A stretch of 9,197 nucleotides of DNA from Lachnospiraceae bacterium UBA3273 (GCA_002362385.1 DEUB01000009.1:1-9197), one strand, 5' to 3'; counted from the stretch's first letter, positions 1-6,253 are shown. Numbers and translations are program-made. The notes: generated by a model not told the origin, from the letters alone.

Positions 1-159
1 GCTGGTTACTCGATAGAAGATATTATGTATATTACTGGAATAGATATTAATAATATTTCAAAATATATAAAGATGAATGAGTTGCTACAAAGAAGGAGTA
101 AAAAAATTAACTGGAAACAACTGTATGATGGTATCTTATGTGAGAAGAATAGCCACTAG
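1..159 (+). CDS. C-terminal end of an unrecognised protein (partial)
   Basis: An open frame runs from the first base to a TAG stop at 157-159, giving 52 residues; the start lies outside the window. The segment GYSIEDIMYITGIDINNISKYI (broken here as GYSIEDIMYITG then IDINNISKYI) has the spacing of a helix-turn-helix (S-x-E-D-I, then G-I-D, then a polar recognition-like helix). A basic tail follows (QRRSKKINWK). This would suit a DNA-binding or recombinase C-terminus, but I do not recognise the family. The composition is AT-rich like the rest of the accessory stretch. The IS630 element begins inside its stop codon, and a terminator-like hairpin sits just beyond the far end of that element, so the gene probably ended there before the insertion. 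The frame is convincing; the function is unknown. Confidence 0.5.
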   Translation, partial: AGYSIEDIMYITGIDINNISKYIKMNELLQRRSKKINWKQLYDGILCEKNSH

Positions 160-164
160 TATAA
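155..164 (+). repeat. Left terminal inverted repeat plus TA target of the IS630 element
   Basis: ACTAGTATAA here is the exact reverse complement of 1434-1443. The central CTAG is itself palindromic, so the informative part is TA plus the six inner bases GTATAA. Beyond these, about 4 of the next 9 inner bases match. A near copy (TAGTATAATG) occurs at 200-209 and is the alternative left end, or a second internal transposase-binding site. Confidence 0.5.
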
Positions 165-1439
165 ATGTTTTTAAATAAGTGGGCTGTATTCCAACTTTAT
201 AGTATAATGTCCTTATCAAATAAAAGGGAGCATTATCTATGGGAAAGAAAGCATCCACTATTACTCTTAGTATTGACGACCGCTCATACCTTGAAACACA
301 GACCCGAGCCAGAACCATACAAGCTCAGACAGTAAATCGCGCAAGGATTCTGCTTCTAAAAGCAGATGGTGTTTCAATTGATGCCATTGCAGATAAAGTA
401 GGTATGAACCGTAAAAGTGTTATGTATCAATAAATACCTTGAGGGCGGTGTAGAAAATGCCCTGTTTGATGCTCCGGGTCGTGGCCGGAATGCTGAGATA
501 ACCGATGACGAAAAAGCATGGATTATAAATATTGCCTGCCAGAAACCAGTTAATCTCGGTTATTCAGCAGAAGTATGGACACGGGCGCTTCTCACAAAAC
601 ACATCAATAAGTTTGCAGAAGAAGCAGGTCATACGCGGCTCTCAACAATCAGTCAGTCAAAGGTTCGTACGATACTTGAAGATGCAGATATTAAGCCCAA
701 CAAGATAACCTACTACTGCGAAAATCGTGATTCTGATTTTGACCAAAAGATGCATAATGTCCTTCTCGTATATAAACAATTATCATTACAGTTTGATGAA
801 AATGGACAGTTCATTCCATTTAGTGAAGATGGACAGGCAGTGCATGTACTCTCTTATGATGAAAAGCCTGGAATTCAGGCAATTGCCACTACTTCAGAAG
901 ATCTCCAGCCGGATGATAAGCATAAAACTATCAGTCGGGATTATGAGTACAAGCGCCTTGGAACTATCTCGCTGCTTGCTGGAATAGATTTGCAAACAGG
1001 AGAAGCGATTCCACTCGTTAAGGATTCTCATAACAGTAAGGATTACATAGAATTCCTAAGAAAACTTGATGATAAGTATCCAAAAACAGACAAGATTCGT
1101 CTGGTATTAGATAATCTTAAAGTTCATTCTTCTGAAGAAACCAGAAAATACCTTGCAACCGTTCCGGGAAGATTTGAATTCGTATTCACTCCTAAACATG
1201 GGTCATGGCTGAATCTTGTAGAAGGATTTTTTAGCAAACTTACTCGTCAGATGTTAAAAGGTATTCGTGTAAAAACTAAGGATGAACTTGTTCGTCGAAT
1301 ATATAAATATTTCGATGAAGTAAATGAGGATCCTGTTGTATATCACTGGAAATACAGACTCGAAGAGATTGATTCCAGTGAAGATGTAGTGGTTGATACA
1401 TTGCAAATCAAAAGTCCAGTTAATTACTGACGGTTATAC
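159..1439 (+). mobile_element. IS630-family insertion sequence
   Basis: The element is identified by its transposase (239-1430). IS630 elements insert at TA and duplicate it. The best-fitting copies of the TA are 157-158 and 1440-1441. The inner ends then share GTATAA, and including the TA and two flanking bases gives a perfect 10-base inverted match, ACTAGTATAA at 155-164 against TTATACTAGT at 1434-1443. A second left end is possible at 202, where TAGTATAATG repeats the TAGTATAAATG found at 157. I prefer 159, because removing 159-1439 plus one TA rejoins an upstream stop codon directly to a terminator hairpin. Total length would be about 1.28 kb, a little long for the family. The right end lies only 9 bases after the transposase stop. 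The family call is secure; the left boundary is not. Confidence 0.72.
239..1430 (+). pseudogene. IS630-family DDE transposase, split by a frame change
   Basis: Transposase that would cut and join the ends of its own IS. The first frame (239-433, AGGGAG ribosome site at 225-230) encodes an N-terminal helix-turn-helix: RARILLLKADGVSIDAIADK followed by VGMNRKSV. It runs into TAA at 431-433. The continuation is in the +1 frame, open from about 408 and ending at 1430, starting around CINKYLEGG. The second part has the full catalytic set. Counting from 417, these are D148 (SYDEKPG), D232 (VLDNLKVH) and E269 (NLVEGFFSKL), a D-x36-E spacing typical of IS630. The joined protein would be about 390 residues. 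The GTG at 417 has no ribosome site and falls inside the conserved domain, so I read this as one broken gene, not two. There is no A-rich slippery heptamer at the junction, which argues against programmed frameshifting. Confidence 0.85.
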
Positions 1440-1443
1440 TAGT
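1434..1443 (+). repeat. Right terminal inverted repeat plus TA target of the IS630 element
   Basis: TTATACTAGT is the exact reverse complement of 155-164. The TA at 1440-1441 would be the right-hand target duplication. The last transposase codon ends 9 bases before the end of the element. Confidence 0.5.
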
Positions 1444-1451
1444 AATGTTGT

Positions 1452-1492
1452 GGGTACTGTATCTTATATAGTGTAGAGTACAGTACCCTTTT
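1452..1492 (+). terminator. Rho-independent terminator, probably of the gene ending at 159
   Basis: A perfect 10-base-pair stem, GGGTACTGTA (1452-1461) with TACAGTACCC (1479-1488), has a 17-base loop and is followed at once by TTTT. The loop is longer than ideal and the T run is short, so this is a moderate terminator. It starts about 10 bases outside the right end of the IS. If the IS is removed it lies about 10 bases after the stop codon at 157-159, which suggests it originally served that gene. Confidence 0.6.
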
Positions 1493-1887
1493 ACATAGAG
1501 GGGGGACTATATTTTGAAGGTTATTGAAACTTTATGCAGATGGTATATCTATTTTGTTCATATAATGGTGTGAAGTACCGAGGTTTTCACAAGCTGTTTC
1601 TGTAAAAATTATCAAACCATGATAAAAAGTACGAAAAGTAAAAAGTCTATATAATAAGGATTTTTGAGGATTCTGTATTTTGTGATTTTATCATTAAAAA
1701 TGGCTAAAGACCTTGAAAATAAAGGATTCTACCGAACTGTCTTGGAAAATGTAATAAATATAGTAGAATTGTCCTAAAGGCCTAATGAAATAGTTGCTTT
1801 GTTAATTAGCCGAACATATTTTTGACAGGTAGAATTACGAAAAAATGGTGTTTTTAATAATTATTGAATATATTACCCGAAGGCATA
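1493..1887. other. Gene-poor AT-rich interval with only tiny open frames
   Basis: I find no recognisable gene in these 395 bases. Two very short plus-strand frames can be seen. The first starts at TTG 1514 and ends at 1573 (19 residues, MKVIETLCRWYIYFVHIMV), with a purine-rich GAGGGGGG 8 bases upstream; it is hydrophobic with a basic start. The second starts at ATG 1700 and ends at 1777 (25 residues, beginning MAKDLENKGFYRTV), with no ribosome site. Both could be chance or gene remnants. A 6-base stem, CCCGAA 1876-1881 with TTCGGG 1894-1899, overlaps the end of the minus-strand regulator gene but lacks a T run on that strand. Confidence 0.4.
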
Positions 1888-2109
1888 TTATTTTTCGGGA
1901 CGTTTGTACTCAATCAAATCTCCTACCTCTATATCAAGATACCAGCACAACTTACAAATTAATCCGGTATCAAAGCGTGTAACCCCATCACGACAATATT
2001 TATTAAAGTTTGTTCGGGGAATATCAAGGTCTTTACAAATCTTGTTCTTACTGATTCCTTTTTCTTGTAATATTTCGTTTATGTGCATATGTAAATTGCC
2101 ATATTCCAT
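1888..2109 (-). CDS. Small Cro/C1-type (Xre) helix-turn-helix regulator
   Basis: A 73-residue protein that is essentially one DNA-binding domain. Residues 8-67 follow the Cro/C1 pattern: helix 1 INEILQEKG, then the helix-turn-helix ISKNKICKDLDIPRTNFNKY (residues 19-38), then LICKLCWYLDIEVGDLIEY, the typical closing helix of the short HTH_26-like group. There is no sensor domain, so it probably acts as a small repressor or activator responding through dimerisation or a partner. The start at 2109 is supported by AAAGGAG about 9 bases upstream; an internal Met8 lacks such a site. An 8+8 inverted repeat upstream, over an AT-rich -10-like sequence, suggests autoregulation. It is transcribed away from the zinc-ribbon gene. 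The fold call is firm; the target genes are unknown. Confidence 0.87.
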   Translation of the reverse strand: MEYGNLHMHINEILQEKGISKNKICKDLDIPRTNFNKYCRDGVTRFDTGLICKLCWYLDIEVGDLIEYKRPEK

Positions 2110-2131
2110 AGAAAGTTCTCCTTTACTTTTC

Positions 2132-2161
2132 TTCTGTTATTTTATATAATGGGTAACAGAA
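2132..2161 (-). promoter_or_regulatory. Perfect 8+8 inverted repeat, candidate operator for the Xre regulator
   Basis: TTCTGTTA (2132-2139) and TAACAGAA (2154-2161) are exact reverse complements separated by 14 bases, a 22-base centre-to-centre spacing that suits a dimeric helix-turn-helix protein. The spacer read on the minus strand contains ATTATATAAAA, a plausible -10 region. It lies 22-52 bases before the regulator's start codon. I see no good -35 box. The symmetry is observed; binding by the adjacent regulator is inferred. Confidence 0.5.
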
Positions 2162-2176
2162 ATATAATTCACAGAT

Positions 2177-2344
2177 ATGCTATTCATAAAAGTGTTAGGT
2201 GCTTGGAAGATAAACATAGATAAGAACGAATTTAAGGATAGGTCGTTTGATATATTTAACGATACAGATAATGACAGGAATAATATAGTGAATGCTTACT
2301 TTACAGAGGGCACGAGGTTTTCGGTTCATGTAGAAAACTGTTAG
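2177..2344 (+). pseudogene. 55-codon open frame, possible gene remnant
   Basis: ATG at 2177 opens a 55-residue frame ending TAG at 2342-2344, with segments KINIDKNEFKDRSFDIFND and NAYFTEGTRFSVHVENC that look like real soluble protein sequence. No ribosome site precedes the ATG, and the frame lies between the divergent regulator and the zinc-ribbon gene. I do not recognise it. It may be the tail of a larger lost gene or a chance frame. It is also the only candidate content of the 296-base gap between the regulator and the zinc-ribbon gene besides the operator. Confidence 0.25.
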
Positions 2345-2405
2345 AATTGGAGTATTTGTTAGATACAATAATAGAAGAATTTTATCTTATAGGAGGATTG
2401 GTGCT

Positions 2406-3041
2406 ATGGCTATGATACAATGTCCTGAATGTGGGAAAGCGGTTTCAGACAGGGCAGAGAGTTGTCCTAATTGTGGTTATGGAATTAGTAAACATTTTAT
2501 TAATATTTATCTGGGAGAGAAAAAAAGACAATGGCAGGAAAAGAAAAAACATATAACTGATAGATTAAAACAACCTAAGATAATAGGTGCAATTGTAACG
2601 ATAATGCTTTTGGTTGGTATTATGGGAACTATTAGCATTGTTTCGAACAATAGAAAAAGGAGCGGATATTTTGATGACGTAACATGGAATATGGGGAGTC
2701 ATGATATATATGAAAAATACCAAGAATATAATATTGATAATACTTATTATGGTGATGGACGTTCAATGTTGGGCGTGATGATTTCAGATTATTCATATTA
2801 TGGACTGACTGGTAATGCGACGATATTCTTTCATATTGATAAAAACCAGCTTCAAAGTATTGACGTTTACTTTTCTAAATGTGATGGTGCAACAGAAAAA
2901 ATAAAAGAAATTTTTGACAGGTATTTCGAAAATACTACAGAAGAAAGTGCTTATTATAGTTACTTATCTGAATATAGTGAAATTACGCTTGGAGAAACGT
3001 CAGATGATTCTGTTTATGTAGAATATAGAAGGAGAGAATAG
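2406..3041 (+). CDS. Zinc-ribbon protein with one membrane segment and an outer domain
   Basis: A 211-residue protein. Residues 4-26 form a short zinc ribbon with C6-x2-C9 and C20-x2-C23 (CPECGKAVSDRAESCPNCGY). Next comes a very basic juxtamembrane stretch (residues 38-58, rich in K and R), then one hydrophobic segment at about 59-80 (IIGAIVTIMLLVGIMGTISI). The remaining 130 residues are rich in Tyr, Asp and Ser and carry no motif I know. The basic side marks the ribbon as cytosolic and the large domain as external. The start is set by AGGAGG at 2391-2396, 9 bases before the ATG. It stands alone and ends at a strong terminator. Such proteins are common and poorly characterised in clostridia. 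A signalling or envelope role is a guess; the topology is well supported. Confidence 0.85.
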   Translation: MAMIQCPECGKAVSDRAESCPNCGYGISKHFINIYLGEKKRQWQEKKKHITDRLKQPKIIGAIVTIMLLVGIMGTISIVSNNRKRSGYFDDVTWNMGSHDIYEKYQEYNIDNTYYGDGRSMLGVMISDYSYYGLTGNATIFFHIDKNQLQSIDVYFSKCDGATEKIKEIFDRYFENTTEESAYYSYLSEYSEITLGETSDDSVYVEYRRRE

Positions 3042-3104
3042 ATTTAATAAGCACATATGTTGTGATGATAGAAATTATTCTTAAAGGATTATATAATATG
3101 GCTC

Positions 3105-3159
3105 AAAAACCCTTTGCAAATGAAAGAAGAATGTCATTTACAAGGGGTTTTTCGTTTTT
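3105..3159 (+). terminator. Strong rho-independent terminator after the zinc-ribbon gene
   Basis: An 18-base stem pairs 3105-3122 (AAAAACCCTTTGCAAATG) with 3135-3152 (CATTTACAAGGGGTTTTT), with one G-U pair, one mismatch and a 12-base loop. The T run continues as TTTTTCGTTTTT. The A run on the left arm would also let it work on the minus strand. It separates the accessory region from the downstream operon. Confidence 0.88.
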
Positions 3160-3163
3160 CTTG

Positions 3164-3189
3164 GAAAGTGAAGTCTGAAAGTGAAGTCG
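3164..3189 (+). repeat. Short tandem duplication, 2 x 13 bases
   Basis: GAAAGTGAAGTCT (3164-3176) is followed directly by GAAAGTGAAGTCG (3177-3189), identical in the first 12 positions. It lies between the terminator and the candidate promoter. It could be a slippage product or a paired protein-binding site. Confidence 0.55.
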
Positions 3190-3199
3190 AATAAATATA

Positions 3200-3228
3200 T
3201 TGAAGGTCTTTTAGATGTATGTTATGAT
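3200..3228 (+). promoter_or_regulatory. Candidate vegetative promoter for the five-gene operon
   Basis: TTGAAG (3200-3205, 4 of 6 to the -35 consensus) and TATGAT (3223-3228, 5 of 6 to the -10 consensus) are separated by exactly 17 bases. TG one base before the -10 (3220-3221) makes it an extended -10. Transcription would begin near 3235 and give a leader of about 94 bases. This is the best promoter-like sequence ahead of the ParB-like/BMP gene. Confidence 0.5.
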
Positions 3229-3230
3229 TT

Positions 3231-3308
3231 TTGGGAGTTAAATACCCGCAGCAGACAGTGAAAAATGAAGTAGAGCAGGCATCCAGATATTTAGGGAAAG
3301 CAACATAA
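3231..3308 (+). pseudogene. Probable 3' relic of a lost gene (25 codons)
   Basis: A frame with no start codon of its own (preceded by TGA at 3228-3230) encodes a tail ending YLGKAT and TAA at 3306-3308. The segment KYPQQTVKNEVEQASRYLGK reads like a real amphipathic protein C-terminus. Base composition becomes more GC-balanced here, as in the backbone genes downstream. I take it as the leftover 3' end of a backbone gene whose body was replaced by the accessory region. A chance frame cannot be excluded at this length. Confidence 0.3.
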
Positions 3309-3328
3309 ATTCAGGAGGGAAGAAAGCC

Positions 3329-5269
3329 ATGAACACAGAGATATATGAGAAAGTCCATAAACTTGCCATGAAGGATTTCCGTAATAAGACGTCAAAAGGC
3401 ATGTATCCTTATCTTCAGGTTCTGGATGACATTTTGTCCTATACAAATATTGTATCGGAAGTGAACCTGGGGCTTGTCGATATACCTCTTGACCAGATAG
3501 CAGGCACCAAGACCGTAGGGCGGACCAATGCGTTTGCCAGCAATTATATGCCGCTTCTTCCTGAAAACTCGGAATTTGCAGCCAAGTGGTGCAGGCTGTA
3601 CGACGCCCATATAGAAGAGGGGATCAGAGATCCCATCAAGGTATATGAATTTATGAACCGGTTCTATGTGGTGGAGGGAAACAAACGGGTCAGCGTTTTA
3701 AAGTACTGCAATGCTTTTGAGGTTCCCGCCTATGTTACCCGTATCCTTCCCGAACCGGATGAATCCGATGAGAGCAGGGTATATTATGAGTTTTTGGATT
3801 TCTATGCCAAAACAGGGATCAATTATCTGAATTTTACCAGGCCGGGCAGCTACGTAAAAATAACGGAGCTTGTCGGTATCGATCCAAATCAGGCATGGAC
3901 GGCCCCGGAAAAAGAGCAGTTCCGCTCCTCCTATATTCAGTTTGCAAAGATTTTTGAAAAAAGAGGGGGAAACAAATTGTCTTTAAGCCCCGGAGACGCT
4001 TTTTTGCTTTATCTGGATATTTACGGATATGAACCGATGCAGTCTAAAAGGGATGTGGATATACAGCAGGAGATCACAAAGATATGGAATGATTTTGTCT
4101 TTTATCCGCAGAAACCGGAAGTAAAGCTCATCATGGATGCAGACCGTGCCGCAGAAAAAAAGACTCTTGTAAAGCTTATTCTCCCACAGAATACAGAGCC
4201 TTTAAAAATAGCGTTTATCCATGCGAAAACGGTGGAGACCTCCAGCTGGACTTACGGACATGACCTCGGACGGAGCCATTTGGAAATGGCTCTGGGCAGC
4301 CAGATTGAGATCAGGTCGTACTTTCAGGCTGATTCGCCGGAGCAGGAAACGGCTTGTTTTGAACAGGCCATTGCGGACGGGAATACGGTTATTTTTTCTA
4401 CCTCGTCAAAGCTGCTTAATATCAGCACCAAATATGCCGTAAAGAATCCCAAGCTGAAAATACTGAACTGTTCGTTAAATACCAGCAGCAATCACTTGCG
4501 GACATATTATGGCAGAATGTATGAGGCTAAATTTTTAATCGGCGCCATTGCGGGCATTATGTCCGGAGCGGATGAGGTAGGCTATGTTGCCGATTATCCC
4601 ATTTATGGAATGATCGCCAATATTAATGCCTTCGCACTGGGCGCCCAGATGGTAAATCCCAAGATCAAGGTTTATCTGGAATGGTCCAAGCTGAAATCGG
4701 GATCCGCACAGAATGTTCACAGGGATATCGGACTCTCGTTCATATCGGGAAGGGATTTTATTAAGCCGGATGAAGGTTCGCCCAGATTCGGTCTTTATAA
4801 AACCAAAGGGGATGAGTTTGTAAATCTTGCCATGCCGGTGTGGAACTGGGGCGTTTTTTATGAAAAAACGGTCAGGAGTATTTTGAACGGTACGTGGAAG
4901 CAGGAGGTTTCCGGCGGGAAAAACGAATCCATTAACGACTGGTGGGGGATGTCTTCGGGGATGATCGATGTGATCTGTTCAAAGAAGCTGCCGGCCGGTA
5001 CGCTGCGTCTTATTGAGCTTTTAAAAAAGGATATCTGTGAGGGGACTTTTAAACCTTTTTCGGGGGTTATCTATTCCCAGGACGGACAGATCCATAACGT
5101 GATGCCGGAAGAAATTACGGCAGAGGAAATTGTTGCCATGGACTGGCTGAACGATAACGTCGTCGGTTCCATCCCCACCATGGAAGAACTGGAAGAGGAA
5201 GCAAAGCCCATTGTGCAGGTTCAGGGAGTAGCGAAAGCCAAATCGCCGGACGGGGAGATTCATACATGA
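3329..5269 (+). CDS. ParB-like domain fused to a cytosolic BMP/PnrA-type ligand-binding domain
   Basis: A 646-residue two-domain protein. Residues about 45-140 resemble the ParB/sulfiredoxin-type fold: DIPLDQIAGT (51-60), then FYVVEGNKRVSVLKY (112-126), which matches the V-x-G-x-x-R-x-x-A/V-L core of ParB. A mostly helical middle (about 150-285) follows. Residues about 292-580 match the BMP family (lipoprotein Med/PnrA, purine-nucleoside-binding), with KIAFIHAK, SSWTYGHDLGRSHLEMALG (305-323), TYYGRMYEAKFLIGAIAG (392-409), GYVADYPI, NAFALGAQMVNP and MPVWNWGVFYEKTV (502-515). BMP proteins are normally exported lipoproteins of ABC importers. This one has no signal peptide or lipobox and no transporter genes next to it, so it should be cytosolic. 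Start chosen by AGGAGG at 3313-3318. The last four bases overlap the next gene. A ligand-responsive sensor or regulator is an inference; the domain calls are solid. Confidence 0.9.
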   Translation: MNTEIYEKVHKLAMKDFRNKTSKGMYPYLQVLDDILSYTNIVSEVNLGLVDIPLDQIAGTKTVGRTNAFASNYMPLLPENSEFAAKWCRLYDAHIEEGIRDPIKVYEFMNRFYVVEGNKRVSVLKYCNAFEVPAYVTRILPEPDESDESRVYYEFLDFYAKTGINYLNFTRPGSYVKITELVGIDPNQAWTAPEKEQFRSSYIQFAKIFEKRGGNKLSLSPGDAFLLYLDIYGYEPMQSKRDVDIQQEITKIWNDFVFYPQKPEVKLIMDADRAAEKKTLVKLILPQNTEPLKIAFIHAKTVETSSWTYGHDLGRSHLEMALGSQIEIRSYFQADSPEQETACFEQAIADGNTVIFSTSSKLLNISTKYAVKNPKLKILNCSLNTSSNHLRTYYGRMYEAKFLIGAIAGIMSGADEVGYVADYPIYGMIANINAFALGAQMVNPKIKVYLEWSKLKSGSAQNVHRDIGLSFISGRDFIKPDEGSPRFGLYKTKGDEFVNLAMPVWNWGVFYEKTVRSILNGTWKQEVSGGKNESINDWWGMSSGMIDVICSKKLPAGTLRLIELLKKDICEGTFKPFSGVIYSQDGQIHNVMPEEITAEEIVAMDWLNDNVVGSIPTMEELEEEAKPIVQVQGVAKAKSPDGEIHT

Positions 5270-5880
5270 GAAATATTAAGATTCTTTTTATAGCTGACGA
5301 GCCTTCCCCGGCATTGTGGGATTACTTTGACCCTTCCAGATTGGAGGGAATTGACCTGATCGTTTCCTGTGGCGATCTTCCACCGCAGTATCTGTCTTTT
5401 CTGGTAACCTTTTTTAACGGACCTTTATTGTACGTCCATGGGAATCATGACGACTGTTACCTGGATACGCCGCCGGAGGGCTGCATCTGCATTGACGACA
5501 GGGTCTATGAGTTTGAGGGCATCCGTATTGCGGGCCTTGGCGGCTCCATGAAGTACCGCAAGGGAACCTTTCAGTACACGGAAAAGCAGATGTTTTTCCG
5601 GACGCTTAAGCTGCAATGCCGGATCTTCCGCCGCGGGGGCCTTGATATACTGGTTTCTCATGCGCCGGCTTTGGGCGTTAACGACGGGACGGATCTTCCG
5701 CACAGGGGATTTTCGTGTTTTCACCGTCTGCTGACAAAATACCATCCAAGGTATTTCGTCCACGGGCATATGCATTTTTCCTACGGTGCCATGCAGAAAA
5801 GGGTTTCTAAGCAGGGGGATGTTACCGTTATTAATGCGTGCAAGGAATATGTATTGGAGTATCAGATATTGACTGATTAA
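5266..5880 (+). CDS. Calcineurin-like metallophosphoesterase
   Basis: A 204-residue cytosolic phosphoesterase, about the length of one catalytic domain. Metal-site motifs in order: D11 (FIADEPS), G36-D37 (SCGDLPP), GNHD at 59-62 (YVHGNHDD), H132 (LVSHAP) and GHMH at 167-170. The family's first motif is normally D-x-H. Here it is D11-E12-P13, so the usual first histidine is missing while every other ligand is kept. That fits a YfcE/MPE-like subgroup with an altered metal site rather than a dead enzyme. Its ATG sits inside ATGA with the upstream stop, so translation is coupled to the BMP fusion and the two products probably work together. The substrate is unknown; a phosphodiester or nucleotide is likely given the partner. 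Confidence 0.9.
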   Translation: MRNIKILFIADEPSPALWDYFDPSRLEGIDLIVSCGDLPPQYLSFLVTFFNGPLLYVHGNHDDCYLDTPPEGCICIDDRVYEFEGIRIAGLGGSMKYRKGTFQYTEKQMFFRTLKLQCRIFRRGGLDILVSHAPALGVNDGTDLPHRGFSCFHRLLTKYHPRYFVHGHMHFSYGAMQKRVSKQGDVTVINACKEYVLEYQILTD

Positions 5881-5903
5881 TAAAACAGTAAGGAGAGATG
5901 ATC

Positions 5904-6227
5904 ATGTATAAAAATATTGAGACACAGAAGGTTTTGCAGTTAAAGGAATTGGTTGCATATCAGGCAGGACAGGTTGTCAGCAGGACATTGGTGCAGAACG
6001 ATAAAGTCAGCATGACTGTTTTTTCTTTTGACAAAGGGGAGGAGATCTCCACCCATGCTTCCGGCGGGGATGCCATGGTAACGGTATTGGAGGGAACGGG
6101 AAGGTTTACCGTAGGCGGCAAAGTCTTTATCCTGAAGGCCGGAGAAACATTAATCATGCCAAAGGATGTACCACATGCGGTCTATGGAGAGGAACGGTTT
6201 AAGATGCAGCTGACGGTATCGTTTTAA
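5904..6227 (+). CDS. Small single-domain cupin
   Basis: A 107-residue protein forming one cupin beta-barrel. Motif 1 is G45-EEIST-H51-ASGGDAMVTVLEG (to G64), and motif 2 is G80-ETLIMP-KDVP-H91-AVYG. Of the usual motif 1 ligands only H51 is a histidine; S53, G55 and D56 replace the others. The STHAS-GDA/VLEG/MP-PHAV signature matches a clostridial cupin group in which this seems normal. It probably binds a metal or small ligand through H51, D56 and H91, but its reaction is unknown. I chose ATG 5904 over ATG 5898 because AGGAG (5891-5895) would be only 2 bases from the earlier start and 8 bases from this one. It follows the phosphoesterase by 23 bases. Confidence 0.87.
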   Translation: MYKNIETQKVLQLKELVAYQAGQVVSRTLVQNDKVSMTVFSFDKGEEISTHASGGDAMVTVLEGTGRFTVGGKVFILKAGETLIMPKDVPHAVYGEERFKMQLTVSF

Positions 6228-6247
6228 TAGAATTTTAAAAATTTTTA

Positions 6248-6253
6248 TATAAT
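6248..6253 (+). promoter_or_regulatory. Possible -10 box before the NhaC gene
   Basis: A perfect TATAAT lies in the 46-base AT-rich gap between the cupin and NhaC genes, about 20 bases before the NhaC start. No -35 box can be seen at 16-18 bases, so an internal promoter is possible but weakly supported. Confidence 0.22.

Noticed and set aside
417..419. GTG at 417 as start of a separate second transposase gene
   Set aside because: No ribosome site precedes it and the preceding frame supplies the matching helix-turn-helix. A single broken gene explains both parts.
1876..1899. Six-base hairpin CCCGAA/TTCGGG at the end of the regulator gene as a terminator
   Set aside because: The stem is short and on the minus strand it is followed by TAATATATT rather than a T run; too weak to call.
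3235..3328. Riboswitch or T-box in the leader of the ParB-like/BMP gene
   Set aside because: I see no purine-, SAM- or T-box-type conserved core and no terminator/antiterminator pair. The leader of about 94 bases is also short and holds a gene-tail-like frame.
5898..5903. Earlier ATG for the cupin
   Set aside because: It is only 2 bases from AGGAG, too close for a ribosome site; ATG 5904 has a normal 8-base gap.
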